From: Bacillota bacterium
GTDB lineage: Bacteria > Bacillota > Dehalobacteriia > UBA4068
Direction of reading: 5' to 3'
DNA length: 5,972 bases
NCBI GenBank assembly: GCA_017439615.1
Contig: JAFSIU010000046.1
Coordinates: 1-5,972 of the forward strand
Part shown: positions 1-5,614 of the stretch, piece by piece
Position numbering within the stretch: position 1 is the first letter of the stretch
Layout: the number at the start of each line of letters is the position of its first letter
The notes under the pieces: generated by a model
Told to the model about the DNA's origin: nothing
The model's database searches: none
What the model saw: only the letters and a program-made list of their open reading frames with translations
Translations under genes and position numbers: made by a program

Positions 1-2154
1 CCTTCGGTGCTGCTGGGACTTTTTCATGTTACGGGCGGAGGTCTTTTTCTTGCTTATGCTGCCTGCACCACGGCGATAACGGTTATTTTCCTTTTTTATC
101 CTATGAATGGGAAAAAGCAGCTTTATGTGGTGCCTATCATGGTGGTAGCTGTGGCTGCGGTGGGCAAGGGTCTGGCTGTTTCACTCTGGGGCGGTACTAC
201 ATATGATTTGCTGATAAGCGGATTCGAAAGCGTGCTGGCAGCGGCACTTTCACTGGTGATATTGGTCATATTCCGTGCCTCCGAGAATCTGTCGGTAGCC
301 CGCCGCTTTGCCGCAGATGAGATAGCCTGCTGCTTTGTGATGCTGCTCGGCGTTTTGGGCGGAATGTCAGCGCTGACGGTTTCTGATATATCCTTGCAGG
401 CAGTGCTGAGCTGCTTCATCATATTGCTGGTTGCTTATCTTGGCGGTGGCGGTGCAGGCAGCGCTATCGGTGCTTTGATAGGTATCATTCCAAGTCTTTC
501 TCAAGTCATTTCTCCGACTCTTGTTGCCAGCTATGCCTTTGCAGGACTTCTGGCTGGTGTTTTTAACAGTTTTGGCCGTGTAGGTGCTGCCATGGGCTTT
601 TTGTTCGGGAATCTGATGATGGCTTTTTATATGCCTGAAGCGGAACAGATATCTGCATCGCTGACGGCAGGAACTGTTGCCGCTATAATTTTCTTTATTA
701 TGCCGAATGTTTTGTTCTCGAAGCTGGCAATGGCATTCAATATTATGCCGCTGAAAACGGCTGCCGAAGAAAAAAGTGAAAAACTGTTGAAGCTGTCCGG
801 CAGAAGATTAAAAAATGCAGGCTATCTCTTCCGTGATCTTGCACAAAGTCTGCAGCACAATGCCGATGAAGAAGCAGGTGCTGAGGATAATCTGAAAATG
901 GTCATCAACAGTCTGGACAAGCAGCTCTGCCGCAGCTGTTCTCTGCGTGATATTTGTTGGAAGGTGGATTATCTGAATACCTATCGCGGAGTGCTTGCCA
1001 TGTTCAAAACCGTGGAAAAGAAGGGTGTGGTCGAGGTTCGTGATGTTCCCGACAGCTTCTCGCGCCGTTGTCCGCATCTGAAGGAATTGGTGATTCTTGT
1101 CAATTGTCTTTATGAACTTTATTGCCGCAGCAATTTTTGGAGCACACAGCGCAAAAGCACGCGCAAGCTGCTTGAGTCTCAGATGACAGGAGTGGCAAGA
1201 ATTCTGGATGGTCTGGCTCATGAGGTCGCTGATACAGGTATTGACCGCGAGCTGCTGCAGCGGGAATTGTGTATGGGAATACAAGCAGCAGGACTGCCTG
1301 CAGAAAATGCCGGCATTGATACAATGAATGAGAAATATATTGAAACCTGGGTAACCTATACTGTTTGTCCCGGTGAAAAGCGCTGCCGCAGGGCAATGGA
1401 AAATGAAATAGAAAGAGTGTTGGGCGGTGGATATATCGTCAGTGAAATCATCTGCGGTTGTCAGAGCAAGGGGCAGCGCTGTACATATCGTGTGCTGGCA
1501 GATGATGCGGTTGCGTTGAAAATCGGCAAGGCGCAATGCGCCAAGGATCAAAAAAGCATTTGCGGCGACAGCAGCGAGGCAGTGCTTTTGGATTGCGGCA
1601 AGGAAATATTGATGCTTTCTGACGGTATGGGAGTCGGCAAGAAGGCTCAGGAGCAGTCTGCCTATGCGCTGGAGCTTATCTCACGCTTTTTGGAGGCAGG
1701 TTTTGATTATGATACAGCGATAGATATGGTCAATACTGCCATGACCTTGAAGGGCAGGGAGGAGAGCTTTGTCACACTTGATATCTGTCTGATAGACCTT
1801 TATACCCGTGAGGCAGAGTTTTTGAAAATGGGCGGCGCTCCCAGCTTTGTCAAGCGCGGTAATGAGGTGCGGCTGATTCGCGGCAAAGGCTTGCCTGTCG
1901 GAATGCTCAGCAAGGTGGAAAAAGATGTGATAAGTGAAAAGCTGCTGCCCAATGATATGATAGTGATGGCAAGCGATGGGCTTTTGGAGGGCGATAATCA
2001 ATATGATGCCGAATGGCTGAGACGGGTATTGGAAACCACAGAGCTTGAGGATCCGCAGGAGCTGGCGGAGCATTTGCTGGACAAGGTATTGAATATAACA
2101 GGCGGCAGACTGAAGGATGACATAACCGTGATGGTAACAAAACTGGTCAGTTAG
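1..2154 (+). CDS. spoIIE: Stage II sporulation protein E, PP2C-type phosphatase (5'-partial)
   Basis: The reading frame is open from base 1, and 717 residues are visible. Known SpoIIE proteins are around 800 residues (827 in B. subtilis), so roughly 80-110 N-terminal residues lie outside the window; the GTG at 7 is probably internal. Residues 5-240 contain about eight hydrophobic, Gly/Ala-rich membrane segments. A soluble middle follows, with a cysteine group (C310, C313, C319, C357). The C-terminal PP2C/SpoIIE domain runs from about 525 to 715. It keeps the expected metal-binding acidic motifs: SDGMG (Asp541), ASDGLLEG (Asp659) and DDITVM (Asp706/707). In the known family, SpoIIE sits at the polar division septum, interacts with FtsZ and dephosphorylates SpoIIAA-P. 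This releases sigma-F in the forespore. Nothing looks broken. The promoter is outside the window. The downstream ABC transporter is a separate unit. Identification is firm. Confidence 0.95.
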   Translation, partial: PSVLLGLFHVTGGGLFLAYAACTTAITVIFLFYPMNGKKQLYVVPIMVVAVAAVGKGLAVSLWGGTTYDLLISGFESVLAAALSLVILVIFRASENLSVARRFAADEIACCFVMLLGVLGGMSALTVSDISLQAVLSCFIILLVAYLGGGGAGSAIGALIGIIPSLSQVISPTLVASYAFAGLLAGVFNSFGRVGAAMGFLFGNLMMAFYMPEAEQISASLTAGTVAAIIFFIMPNVLFSKLAMAFNIMPLKTAAEEKSEKLLKLSGRRLKNAGYLFRDLAQSLQHNADEEAGAEDNLKMVINSLDKQLCRSCSLRDICWKVDYLNTYRGVLAMFKTVEKKGVVEVRDVPDSFSRRCPHLKELVILVNCLYELYCRSNFWSTQRKSTRKLLESQMTGVARILDGLAHEVADTGIDRELLQRELCMGIQAAGLPAENAGIDTMNEKYIETWVTYTVCPGEKRCRRAMENEIERVLGGGYIVSEIICGCQSKGQRCTYRVLADDAVALKIGKAQCAKDQKSICGDSSEAVLLDCGKEILMLSDGMGVGKKAQEQSAYALELISRFLEAGFDYDTAIDMVNTAMTLKGREESFVTLDICLIDLYTREAEFLKMGGAPSFVKRGNEVRLIRGKGLPVGMLSKVEKDVISEKLLPNDMIVMASDGLLEGDNQYDAEWLRRVLETTELEDPQELAEHLLDKVLNITGGRLKDDITVMVTKLVS

Positions 2155-2171
2155 CCATTCCTCCATAAACA

Positions 2172-2209
2172 GCAATGAGAGCATATGCCACAGCATATGC
2201 TCTCATTGC
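2172..2209. terminator. Perfect 17-bp inverted repeat after spoIIE (possible terminator)
   Basis: Bases 2172-2188 pair perfectly with 2193-2209 around a 4-base loop (CACA). The hairpin begins 17 bases after the spoIIE stop codon. Position suggests a transcript 3' end, but no T-tract follows on the + strand, and only a weak T-rich stretch follows on the opposite strand. It is therefore not a canonical intrinsic terminator. It could be a Rho-dependent or processed 3' end, an mRNA-stabilising hairpin or a protein-binding palindrome. Confidence 0.5.
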
Positions 2210-2227
2210 ATTGCAGTTGCATTGCAG
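2206..2227. repeat. Tandem 11-bp direct repeat
   Basis: TTGCATTGCAG occurs twice, head to tail and without mismatch, at 2206-2216 and 2217-2227. Each copy is itself built from TTGCA plus TTGCAG. The first copy overlaps the last four bases of the 17-bp hairpin, so the repeat may have arisen by slippage at that hairpin. No function is evident. Confidence 0.8.
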
Positions 2228-2230
2228 ACG

Positions 2231-2267
2231 GCTTGAATAAAAAGCCAAAATGCATAGAAATATTCAA
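2231..2267. promoter_or_regulatory. Possible ArgR-type (ARG box) operator region
   Basis: TGAATAAAAA at 2234-2243, followed by GCCAA, resembles the Bacillus ARG box as I remember it (CATGAATAAAAATKCAAK), with about 14 of 18 positions agreeing. An inverted TTGAATA (2233-2239) and TATTCAA (2261-2267) pair lies in the same AT-rich stretch, upstream of an amino acid transporter promoter. AT-rich DNA gives such matches by chance, so this is only a candidate. Confidence 0.25.
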
Positions 2268-2295
2268 AAATTTAATATTTAATCAGCAATTATCT

Positions 2296-2316
2296 GCAAA
2301 AAGAGTTGCTTTTTGC
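2296..2316. promoter_or_regulatory. Inverted repeat overlapping the ABC-operon -35 region (candidate operator)
   Basis: GCAAAAAG (2296-2303) and CTTTTTGC (2309-2316) are perfectly complementary 8-base arms around a 5-base spacer. The dyad covers the position where RNA polymerase would contact the -35 element, as expected for a repressor site. It lies upstream of the predicted transcription start, so it should act as DNA rather than as an RNA hairpin. The regulator is unknown. Confidence 0.35.
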
Positions 2317-2332
2317 GGCTAAAGAGTATAAT
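2306..2332 (+). promoter_or_regulatory. Sigma-A-like promoter of the amino acid ABC operon
   Basis: A perfect -10 hexamer TATAAT lies at 2327-2332. The best upstream -35 match is TTGCTT at 2306-2311, but the 15-base spacer is short and the match is poor. The promoter may therefore depend on an activator or on the AT-rich upstream DNA. Predicted start is near 2339, giving a leader of about 40 bases before the ATG at 2378. Confidence 0.65.
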
Positions 2333-2377
2333 ATATGTAATATCAAATTTCCCTTAATACAAAAGGAGGACATAAAA

Positions 2378-3130
2378 ATGAAAAAATATTTAAAACTTTT
2401 ATTGGCAGTTATGCTGATCGCCATTATGGCATTTGCAGTAGCCGCTTGCGGTGATAATAATGCTGAAGATGATGGCATTCTTACTTTGGCTACTTCTGCC
2501 GACTTCCCGCCCTATGAATTCTATGACGGTGATAAAATTGTCGGTATTGATGCTGAGATCGCTGCTCTCATTGCAGAAAAACTCGGCATGACTCTTGAAA
2601 TTCATGATATGGACTTCGATTCCGTTGTTACCTCTGTTCAGACAGGCAAATATGATATTGGTATGGCAGGTCTTTCCATCACCGAGGACCGCAAAGAAAT
2701 CGTTGATTTCACTGTTACCTATGCAGGCGGCAAGCAGGCTATCCTCGTTCCTAAAGACGGTAAGGTCAAGGGTGCTGATGATGTTGTCAGCGGCGACTAT
2801 AAGGTCGGTGTACAGCTCGGCACCACCGGCGACACTATGGTCTCCTGGGACATCGAACCCGAACGCTACAACAAATACAGCGATGCTATTATCGCTTTGA
2901 CCGGCGGTAAGCTTGATTGCGTTGTTTTGGACAATGAACCTGCAAAGAAATTTGCACAGGCTAACAAAGATCTGGTAGTTCTCGATGAAGCTTTTGCTGA
3001 TGAATACTATGCAATCGTCTACAATCAGGATCATCCCGAATTGGGCCAGAAGGTTGACAAGGCTCTGCAGGAACTGATCAATGACGGCACCGTTGCCAAG
3101 ATCATTGCAAAATATATCTCCGAAGAATAA
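2378..3130 (+). CDS. Amino acid ABC transporter substrate-binding lipoprotein (SBP family 3)
   Basis: This 250-residue protein is the extracytoplasmic receptor of a polar amino acid importer. The ATG at 2378 follows AGGAGG (2364-2369) at an 8-base spacing. An in-frame upstream ATG-like start at 2306 would put a non-signal sequence ahead of the leader and would begin before the predicted transcription start. Residues 1-23 form a Lys-rich then hydrophobic signal peptide ending in the lipobox VAAC, so Cys24 should be lipidated. The mature part matches SBP family 3: ADFPPYEF (41-48), GIDAEIAALIAEKLG (56-70), GKYDIGMAGLSITEDR (90-105), GTTG (148-151) and VLDNEPA (183-189). By family knowledge, Arg105 and the GTTG threonine hold the ligand carboxylate, and Asp185 holds the amino group. 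These show an alpha-amino acid ligand but do not decide between glutamine, arginine, cystine and others. Confidence 0.93.
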   Translation: MKKYLKLLLAVMLIAIMAFAVAACGDNNAEDDGILTLATSADFPPYEFYDGDKIVGIDAEIAALIAEKLGMTLEIHDMDFDSVVTSVQTGKYDIGMAGLSITEDRKEIVDFTVTYAGGKQAILVPKDGKVKGADDVVSGDYKVGVQLGTTGDTMVSWDIEPERYNKYSDAIIALTGGKLDCVVLDNEPAKKFAQANKDLVVLDEAFADEYYAIVYNQDHPELGQKVDKALQELINDGTVAKIIAKYISEE

Positions 3131-3155
3131 TATTTTTCTAAAAATCGGTTTTAGC

Positions 3156-3183
3156 AGGACGAGGGCTGAAATGCTCTCGTCCT
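3156..3183 (+). promoter_or_regulatory. Intergenic stem-loop between binding-protein and permease genes
   Basis: Bases 3156-3166 pair with 3173-3183 (11 bp with one G-T wobble) around a 6-base loop. No T-tract follows directly; a run of seven Ts comes only at 3207-3213. A smaller AT-rich hairpin (3138-3143 with 3149-3154) lies just before it. Such hairpins after binding-protein genes in ABC operons commonly protect the upstream mRNA or reduce read-through, giving more binding protein than membrane components. That role is inferred here. Confidence 0.6.
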
Positions 3184-3224
3184 TAACCTGTCTTGTGAGG
3201 GCTTTGTTTTTTTGAGTAAACTTT

Positions 3225-3230
3225 AGGGTG
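3225..3230 (+). promoter_or_regulatory. Weak ribosome binding site that decides the TTG start of the permease
   Basis: AGGGTG is the only Shine-Dalgarno-like sequence before the permease. It stands 9 bases before TTG 3240 but only 3 bases before TTG 3234, which favours 3240. The frame is closed just upstream by TGA at 3231-3233, and the next ATG (3372) would remove 44 residues. Confidence 0.5.
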
Positions 3231-3239
3231 TGATTGATT

Positions 3240-4034
3240 TTGAGTGGAATCTGGGAACAGATATCAACCTTTTTTGTTGATTTGTGGATAACAGTCAGTA
3301 CCTTCTTCATTGATTTCGGTACTGATTTTGCGCATCAGTTTTATCTGGCATTCATCAAGGATGACCGCTATATGCATTTGGTAACAGGTCTGCAGAATAC
3401 GCTGATCGTTACCTTTTTTGCGCTTTTGCTTGGCGTTGTTCTGGGTGTTGTTGTGGCGCTTGTTCGCTCGAGCTGGGACAAGAATCATGAAACCATGCGT
3501 CCCGGCATCGGTAAGAGCCTTCTGGGCTTTTTCAATGGCTTATGCAAGGTCTATCTGACTGTCATTCGCGGAACTCCCGTTGTTGTGCAGATCATGATTA
3601 TTTTCTTTGTCATTATGGCATCCTCGAACAACAAGATTCTGGCAGGTGTCATCGCCTTCGGTATCAATTCGGGTGCTTATGTCGCGGAGATCATACGCAG
3701 CGGCATTATGTCTATTGATGGCGGACAGATGGAAGCAGGACGCAGCCTTGGCTTTAACTATACTCAGACCATGATATTCATTATTCTGCCGCAGGCCTTC
3801 AAAAATGTTCTGCCTGCTTTGGCAAATGAATTCATTGTTCTGCTCAAAGAAACCGCTGTTGCGGGCTATGTCGGACTTACAGATCTGACACGCGGTGCCA
3901 ATATCATCCGCTCAATCACATACCAGAGCTTTATGCCGCTTATCGGTGTTGCGCTCATTTATCTTGCTATGGTCATGTTCTTTACCTGGCTTGTCGGCAA
4001 GCTTGAAAGGAGGCTGAGAAGCAGTGAAAGATAA
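3240..4034 (+). CDS. Amino acid ABC transporter permease (HisM/GlnP-type)
   Basis: This 264-residue inner-membrane protein forms the translocation path, probably as a homodimer because only one permease gene is present. The start is TTG at 3240 (protein MSGIWEQ...), with TTG 3234 as the alternative; no ATG is available without losing the N-terminus. An aromatic, hydrophobic N-terminal stretch (about 8-26) precedes the core membrane segments at about 52-77, 113-127, 133-158 and 232-253. The motif [10 protein letters not shown] (108-117) is typical of polar amino acid permeases. The EAA coupling loop, [19 protein letters not shown] (162-180) ending in ILPQ, contacts the ATPase. The gene follows the binding-protein gene by about 109 bases and overlaps the ATPase gene by 11 bases, so all three are probably one transcript. 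The weak ribosome site and TTG start suggest lower translation than the binding protein. Confidence 0.92.
   Translation: MSGIWEQISTFFVDLWITVSTFFIDFGTDFAHQFYLAFIKDDRYMHLVTGLQNTLIVTFFALLLGVVLGVVVALVRSSWDKNHETMRPGIGKSLLGFFNGLCKVYLTVIRGTPVVVQIMIIFFVIMASSNNKILAGVIAFGINSGAYVAEIIRSGIMSIDGGQMEAGRSLGFNYTQTMIFIILPQAFKNVLPALANEFIVLLKETAVAGYVGLTDLTRGANIIRSITYQSFMPLIGVALIYLAMVMFFTWLVGKLERRLRSSER
4006..4013 (+). promoter_or_regulatory. Ribosome binding site inside the permease gene, for the ATPase
   Basis: AAAGGAGG lies within the last codons of the permease gene, 10 bases before GTG 4024. This selects the GTG over the internal ATG at 4042, which would be 28 bases away. The arrangement fits translational coupling of permease and ATPase. 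Confidence 0.75.
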
Positions 4035-4794
4035 TAATGCTATGCAGCCTGTTTTAAGTGAAAATCTTATTGAGGTCAAAGACCTGCAGAAATATTTCAA
4101 GGGCGGAGAGATCAAGGCTCTTGACGGTATCAATACCGAGATCAAAAAGGGCGAGGTCGTGGTCGTTATCGGCCCTTCCGGCAGCGGCAAATCCACTTTC
4201 CTGCGCTGTCTGAATCTGTTGGAGGTGCCCACAGGCGGACAGATTTTCTTCGAGGGTGTTGATATCACTGATGCCAAAACCAATATCAATCTGCACAGGC
4301 AGAAAATGGGTATGGTTTTTCAGCTTTTCAATCTTTTCCCGCATATGACTATTCTCCGCAATCTCACCATCGGCCCAATGAAACTGCAGAAAAAGAGCAA
4401 GGAAGAAGCCGAAAAAACTGCAATGGAGCTTTTGGCACGTGTTGGTCTTGCAGACCGTGCAAATGCCTATCCCTCGCAGCTTTCCGGCGGTCAGAAACAG
4501 CGTATCGCCATTGTCCGCGCTCTTTGTATGAAGCCCGATGTGATGCTTTTTGATGAGCCTACCTCTGCACTTGATCCCGAAATGGTCGGCGAGGTTCTGG
4601 AGGTTATGCGCGATCTGGCAAAGGAAAATATGACAATGATCATCGTTACCCATGAAATGAATTTTGCCCGTGAGGTTGCCTCACGTGTCATCTTCATGGA
4701 TAACGGAATGATTATCGAGGAGAATACCCCTGATGAGCTTTTCACCAATCCGCAGAGTGAGCGCTTGAAAAACTTTTTGAGCAAGGTTCTTTAA
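4024..4794 (+). CDS. Amino acid ABC transporter ATP-binding protein (GlnQ/HisP-like)
   Basis: This 256-residue cytoplasmic ATPase powers the importer and should work as a dimer on the permease EAA loops. It starts with GTG at 4024, overlapping the permease by 11 bases. All expected nucleotide-binding motifs are present: Walker [10 protein letters not shown] (50-58), Q-loop VFQ (Gln100), signature LSGGQ (153-157), Walker B VMLFDE (173-178, catalytic Glu178), D-loop SALD (181-184) and the H-loop His210 (VTHEM). Length and the motif FNLFPHMTI (102-110) match the polar amino acid (PAAT/GlnQ) subfamily. There is no extra C-terminal regulatory domain of the kind seen in methionine importers. Small departures from the usual family text are FQLF where FQQF is common, and IAIVRAL where IAIARAL is common; neither should impair ATP binding. 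The substrate cannot be read from this subunit. A strong terminator follows 19 bases after the stop. Confidence 0.95.
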   Translation: MKDNNAMQPVLSENLIEVKDLQKYFKGGEIKALDGINTEIKKGEVVVVIGPSGSGKSTFLRCLNLLEVPTGGQIFFEGVDITDAKTNINLHRQKMGMVFQLFNLFPHMTILRNLTIGPMKLQKKSKEEAEKTAMELLARVGLADRANAYPSQLSGGQKQRIAIVRALCMKPDVMLFDEPTSALDPEMVGEVLEVMRDLAKENMTMIIVTHEMNFAREVASRVIFMDNGMIIEENTPDELFTNPQSERLKNFLSKVL

Positions 4795-4813
4795 TTGATT
4801 TGTTAAAAATTAT

Positions 4814-4843
4814 GAGGCGATACTGCGGTATCGCCTCTTTTTT
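4814..4843 (+). terminator. Strong intrinsic terminator of the ABC operon
   Basis: A perfect 10-bp GC-rich stem (4814-4823 with 4828-4837) with loop TGCG is followed directly by six Ts (4838-4843). It is a textbook Rho-independent terminator, 19 bases after the ATPase stop codon. Confidence 0.95.
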
Positions 4844-4844
4844 C

Positions 4845-4874
4845 TTGCCAAGGCAATGAGCTTTCGGTTATAAT
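4845..4874 (+). promoter_or_regulatory. Sigma-A-like promoter of the DUF1508 gene
   Basis: TTGCCA (4845-4850, 5 of 6 to consensus) and a perfect TATAAT (4869-4874) are separated by 18 bases. The -35 begins two bases after the T-tract of the preceding terminator, so the two units are packed tightly but insulated. Predicted start is near 4881, giving a leader of about 26 bases. Confidence 0.85.
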
Positions 4875-4907
4875 ATTCCTATCCTAAAAATGGAAGGAGT
4901 CAAATAA

Positions 4908-5261
4908 ATGAGATTTTTTGAAGAAGCCTTTGAAGGCACAGTTGAAATAGTCGCTTCTGCAATGGAAGAAGCAGAAGTCGAGCTCAGCGCCAAGGGTGGC
5001 GAGCAGGTAGCAGAGTTCTTCACCGCTATCTACAAGCGTTTGGCAGCAATCGAAAATGAAGAGGATGATGAACCCGAAGCAAAGCCCGGTTCCTTTGAGG
5101 TTTATGAAGATGCCAAGGGTGAATATCGCTTCCGCCTCAAAGCCTGCAATGGTCAGGTGATCGCAGTTTCCGAGGGTTATTCCTCCAAGGCTGCTTGTTT
5201 GAATGGCGTTGCCAGTGTGCAGAGAATCACTTGCGGTGCTGAAATCAAGGAAGTTGAATAA
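4908..5261 (+). CDS. Small acidic protein with C-terminal DUF1508 (YegP/UPF0339-like) domain
   Basis: This 117-residue protein starts at ATG 4908, 7 bases after AAGGAGT (4894-4900). Residues about 61-113 resemble DUF1508/YegP: GSFEVYEDAKGEYRFRLKA, NGQVIAVSEGYSSKAACLNG and VASVQRIT. This is a small beta-rich fold of unknown biochemical role, and only one copy is present, whereas E. coli YegP carries two. Residues 1-50 look like acidic amphipathic helices with few prolines. They are joined to the domain by a very acidic linker (ENEEDDEPEAKPG, 49-61). There is no signal peptide or membrane segment, so it is probably cytoplasmic. Cys80, Cys97 and Cys109 are present without a metal-site pattern. 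It forms its own transcription unit, with a near-consensus promoter and a terminator, which suggests substantial expression. The domain call is by recognition of motifs; the function is not known. Confidence 0.85.
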   Translation: MRFFEEAFEGTVEIVASAMEEAEVELSAKGGEQVAEFFTAIYKRLAAIENEEDDEPEAKPGSFEVYEDAKGEYRFRLKACNGQVIAVSEGYSSKAACLNGVASVQRITCGAEIKEVE

Positions 5262-5278
5262 TAACGAACATTTTGCCG

Positions 5279-5304
5279 AAAGAGTCCTCGCATGAGGTCT
5301 TTTT
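5279..5304 (+). terminator. Intrinsic terminator of the DUF1508 gene
   Basis: Bases 5279-5289 pair with 5294-5304 around the loop GCAT. The stem has a single T-T mismatch (5285/5298), and its lower part is A-T with one G-T wobble. Five Ts (5300-5304) end the structure, followed by a T-rich stretch. It lies 17 bases after the stop and is weaker than the ABC-operon terminator. Confidence 0.7.
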
Positions 5305-5360
5305 CTTGTTCTATTAAACTTTTTTGTATTTATGTTGTGCTCAGAAATTCCAAGCCGAGA

Positions 5361-5447
5361 TGGATTTGCCGAAGGTGAAGACGGAGGGAAATAATCCGGA
5401 CTACCCCTCAGCCACCTGCGGTGACAGCTCCTCTGACAAGGGGAGCC
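5361..5447. repeat. Degenerate intergenic palindromic repeat with two hairpins
   Basis: The core (5401-5447) contains two adjacent stem-loops. The first is 5411-5416 with 5420-5425 (loop TGC, one C-A mismatch), and the second is 5427-5433 with 5440-5446 (loop TGACAA, one T-G wobble). CCCTC (5405-5409) can also pair with GAGGG (5384-5388) upstream. The text CCCCTCAG, CACCTGCGGTGACAGCTC and GGGGAGCC is recalled from short dispersed elements common between genes in gut Firmicutes. The flanking GAAGACGGAGGG also fits such elements. It carries no coding sequence and is probably an inert or non-autonomous element. Confidence 0.7.
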
Positions 5448-5536
5448 TATTATCCTGTGCTTGCATTGGGAACACGAAGCCGAATGGAGACGTTTTGTTA
5501 TTGCAACTGTTTTTATGCGGAAAAAGCAGGTAAATA

Positions 5537-5566
5537 TTGACCGCAGGACTTATTTTGTGATATGTT
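5537..5566 (+). promoter_or_regulatory. Candidate promoter of metF
   Basis: TTGACC (5537-5542, 5 of 6 to the -35 consensus) is followed after 18 bases by TATGTT (5561-5566, 4 of 6). The TG at 5558-5559 makes an extended -10. Predicted start is near 5573, leaving a leader of about 42 bases, too short for a riboswitch. Confidence 0.5.
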
Positions 5567-5614
5567 TATTTAATAGGAAAATATTTGCTAATCTAAAAAG
5601 AGGAAGTGAACTGC

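Larger units (their letters stand above)
5305..5614. other. Non-coding stretch between the DUF1508 gene and metF
   Basis: This stretch of about 310 bases holds an AT-rich segment (5305-5350), a two-hairpin repeat element (about 5361-5447), a stretch with no recognised feature (5448-5536), and then the putative metF promoter and leader. Open frames at 5324-5533 and 5461-5685 lack ribosome sites and run through the repeat or into metF in the wrong frame. I saw no S-box/SAM, T-box or cobalamin riboswitch core motifs. Confidence 0.6.

Noticed and set aside
808..1551. 247-codon open frame on the - strand inside spoIIE
   Set aside because: It lies wholly antisense to the conserved SpoIIE frame, has no recognisable domain or ribosome site, and is Cys/His/Ile-rich as expected of a shadow frame.
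1681..2196. 171-codon open frame on the - strand at the spoIIE 3' end
   Set aside because: It begins within the hairpin and runs antisense through the conserved PP2C motifs, with no supporting domain.
2229..2245. Short hairpin GGCTT...AAGCC as a terminator
   Set aside because: The stem is only 5 bp with no T-tract on either strand; the sequence is better considered as part of the AT-rich regulatory region.
2399..3310. 303-codon open frame on the - strand across the binding-protein gene
   Set aside because: It mirrors the codon pattern of the real lipoprotein gene, crosses the intergenic stem-loop, and has no family features.
4054..4653. 199-codon open frame on the - strand inside the ATPase gene
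   Set aside because: The + strand has all ABC ATPase motifs in one frame; the antisense product is low-complexity shadow sequence.
5324..5533. 69-codon open frame upstream of metF
   Set aside because: No ribosome site precedes it, and most of it translates the palindromic repeat, giving a Ser/Cys-rich product without homology I recognise.
5516..5545. TGCGG...CCGCA hairpin before metF
   Set aside because: A 5-bp stem with a 20-base loop is expected by chance and overlaps the -35 element.
5448..5614. Possible SAM or other riboswitch controlling metF
   Set aside because: No S-box, SAM-II-like, T-box or cobalamin core motif is visible, and the likely promoter leaves only about 42 bases of leader.
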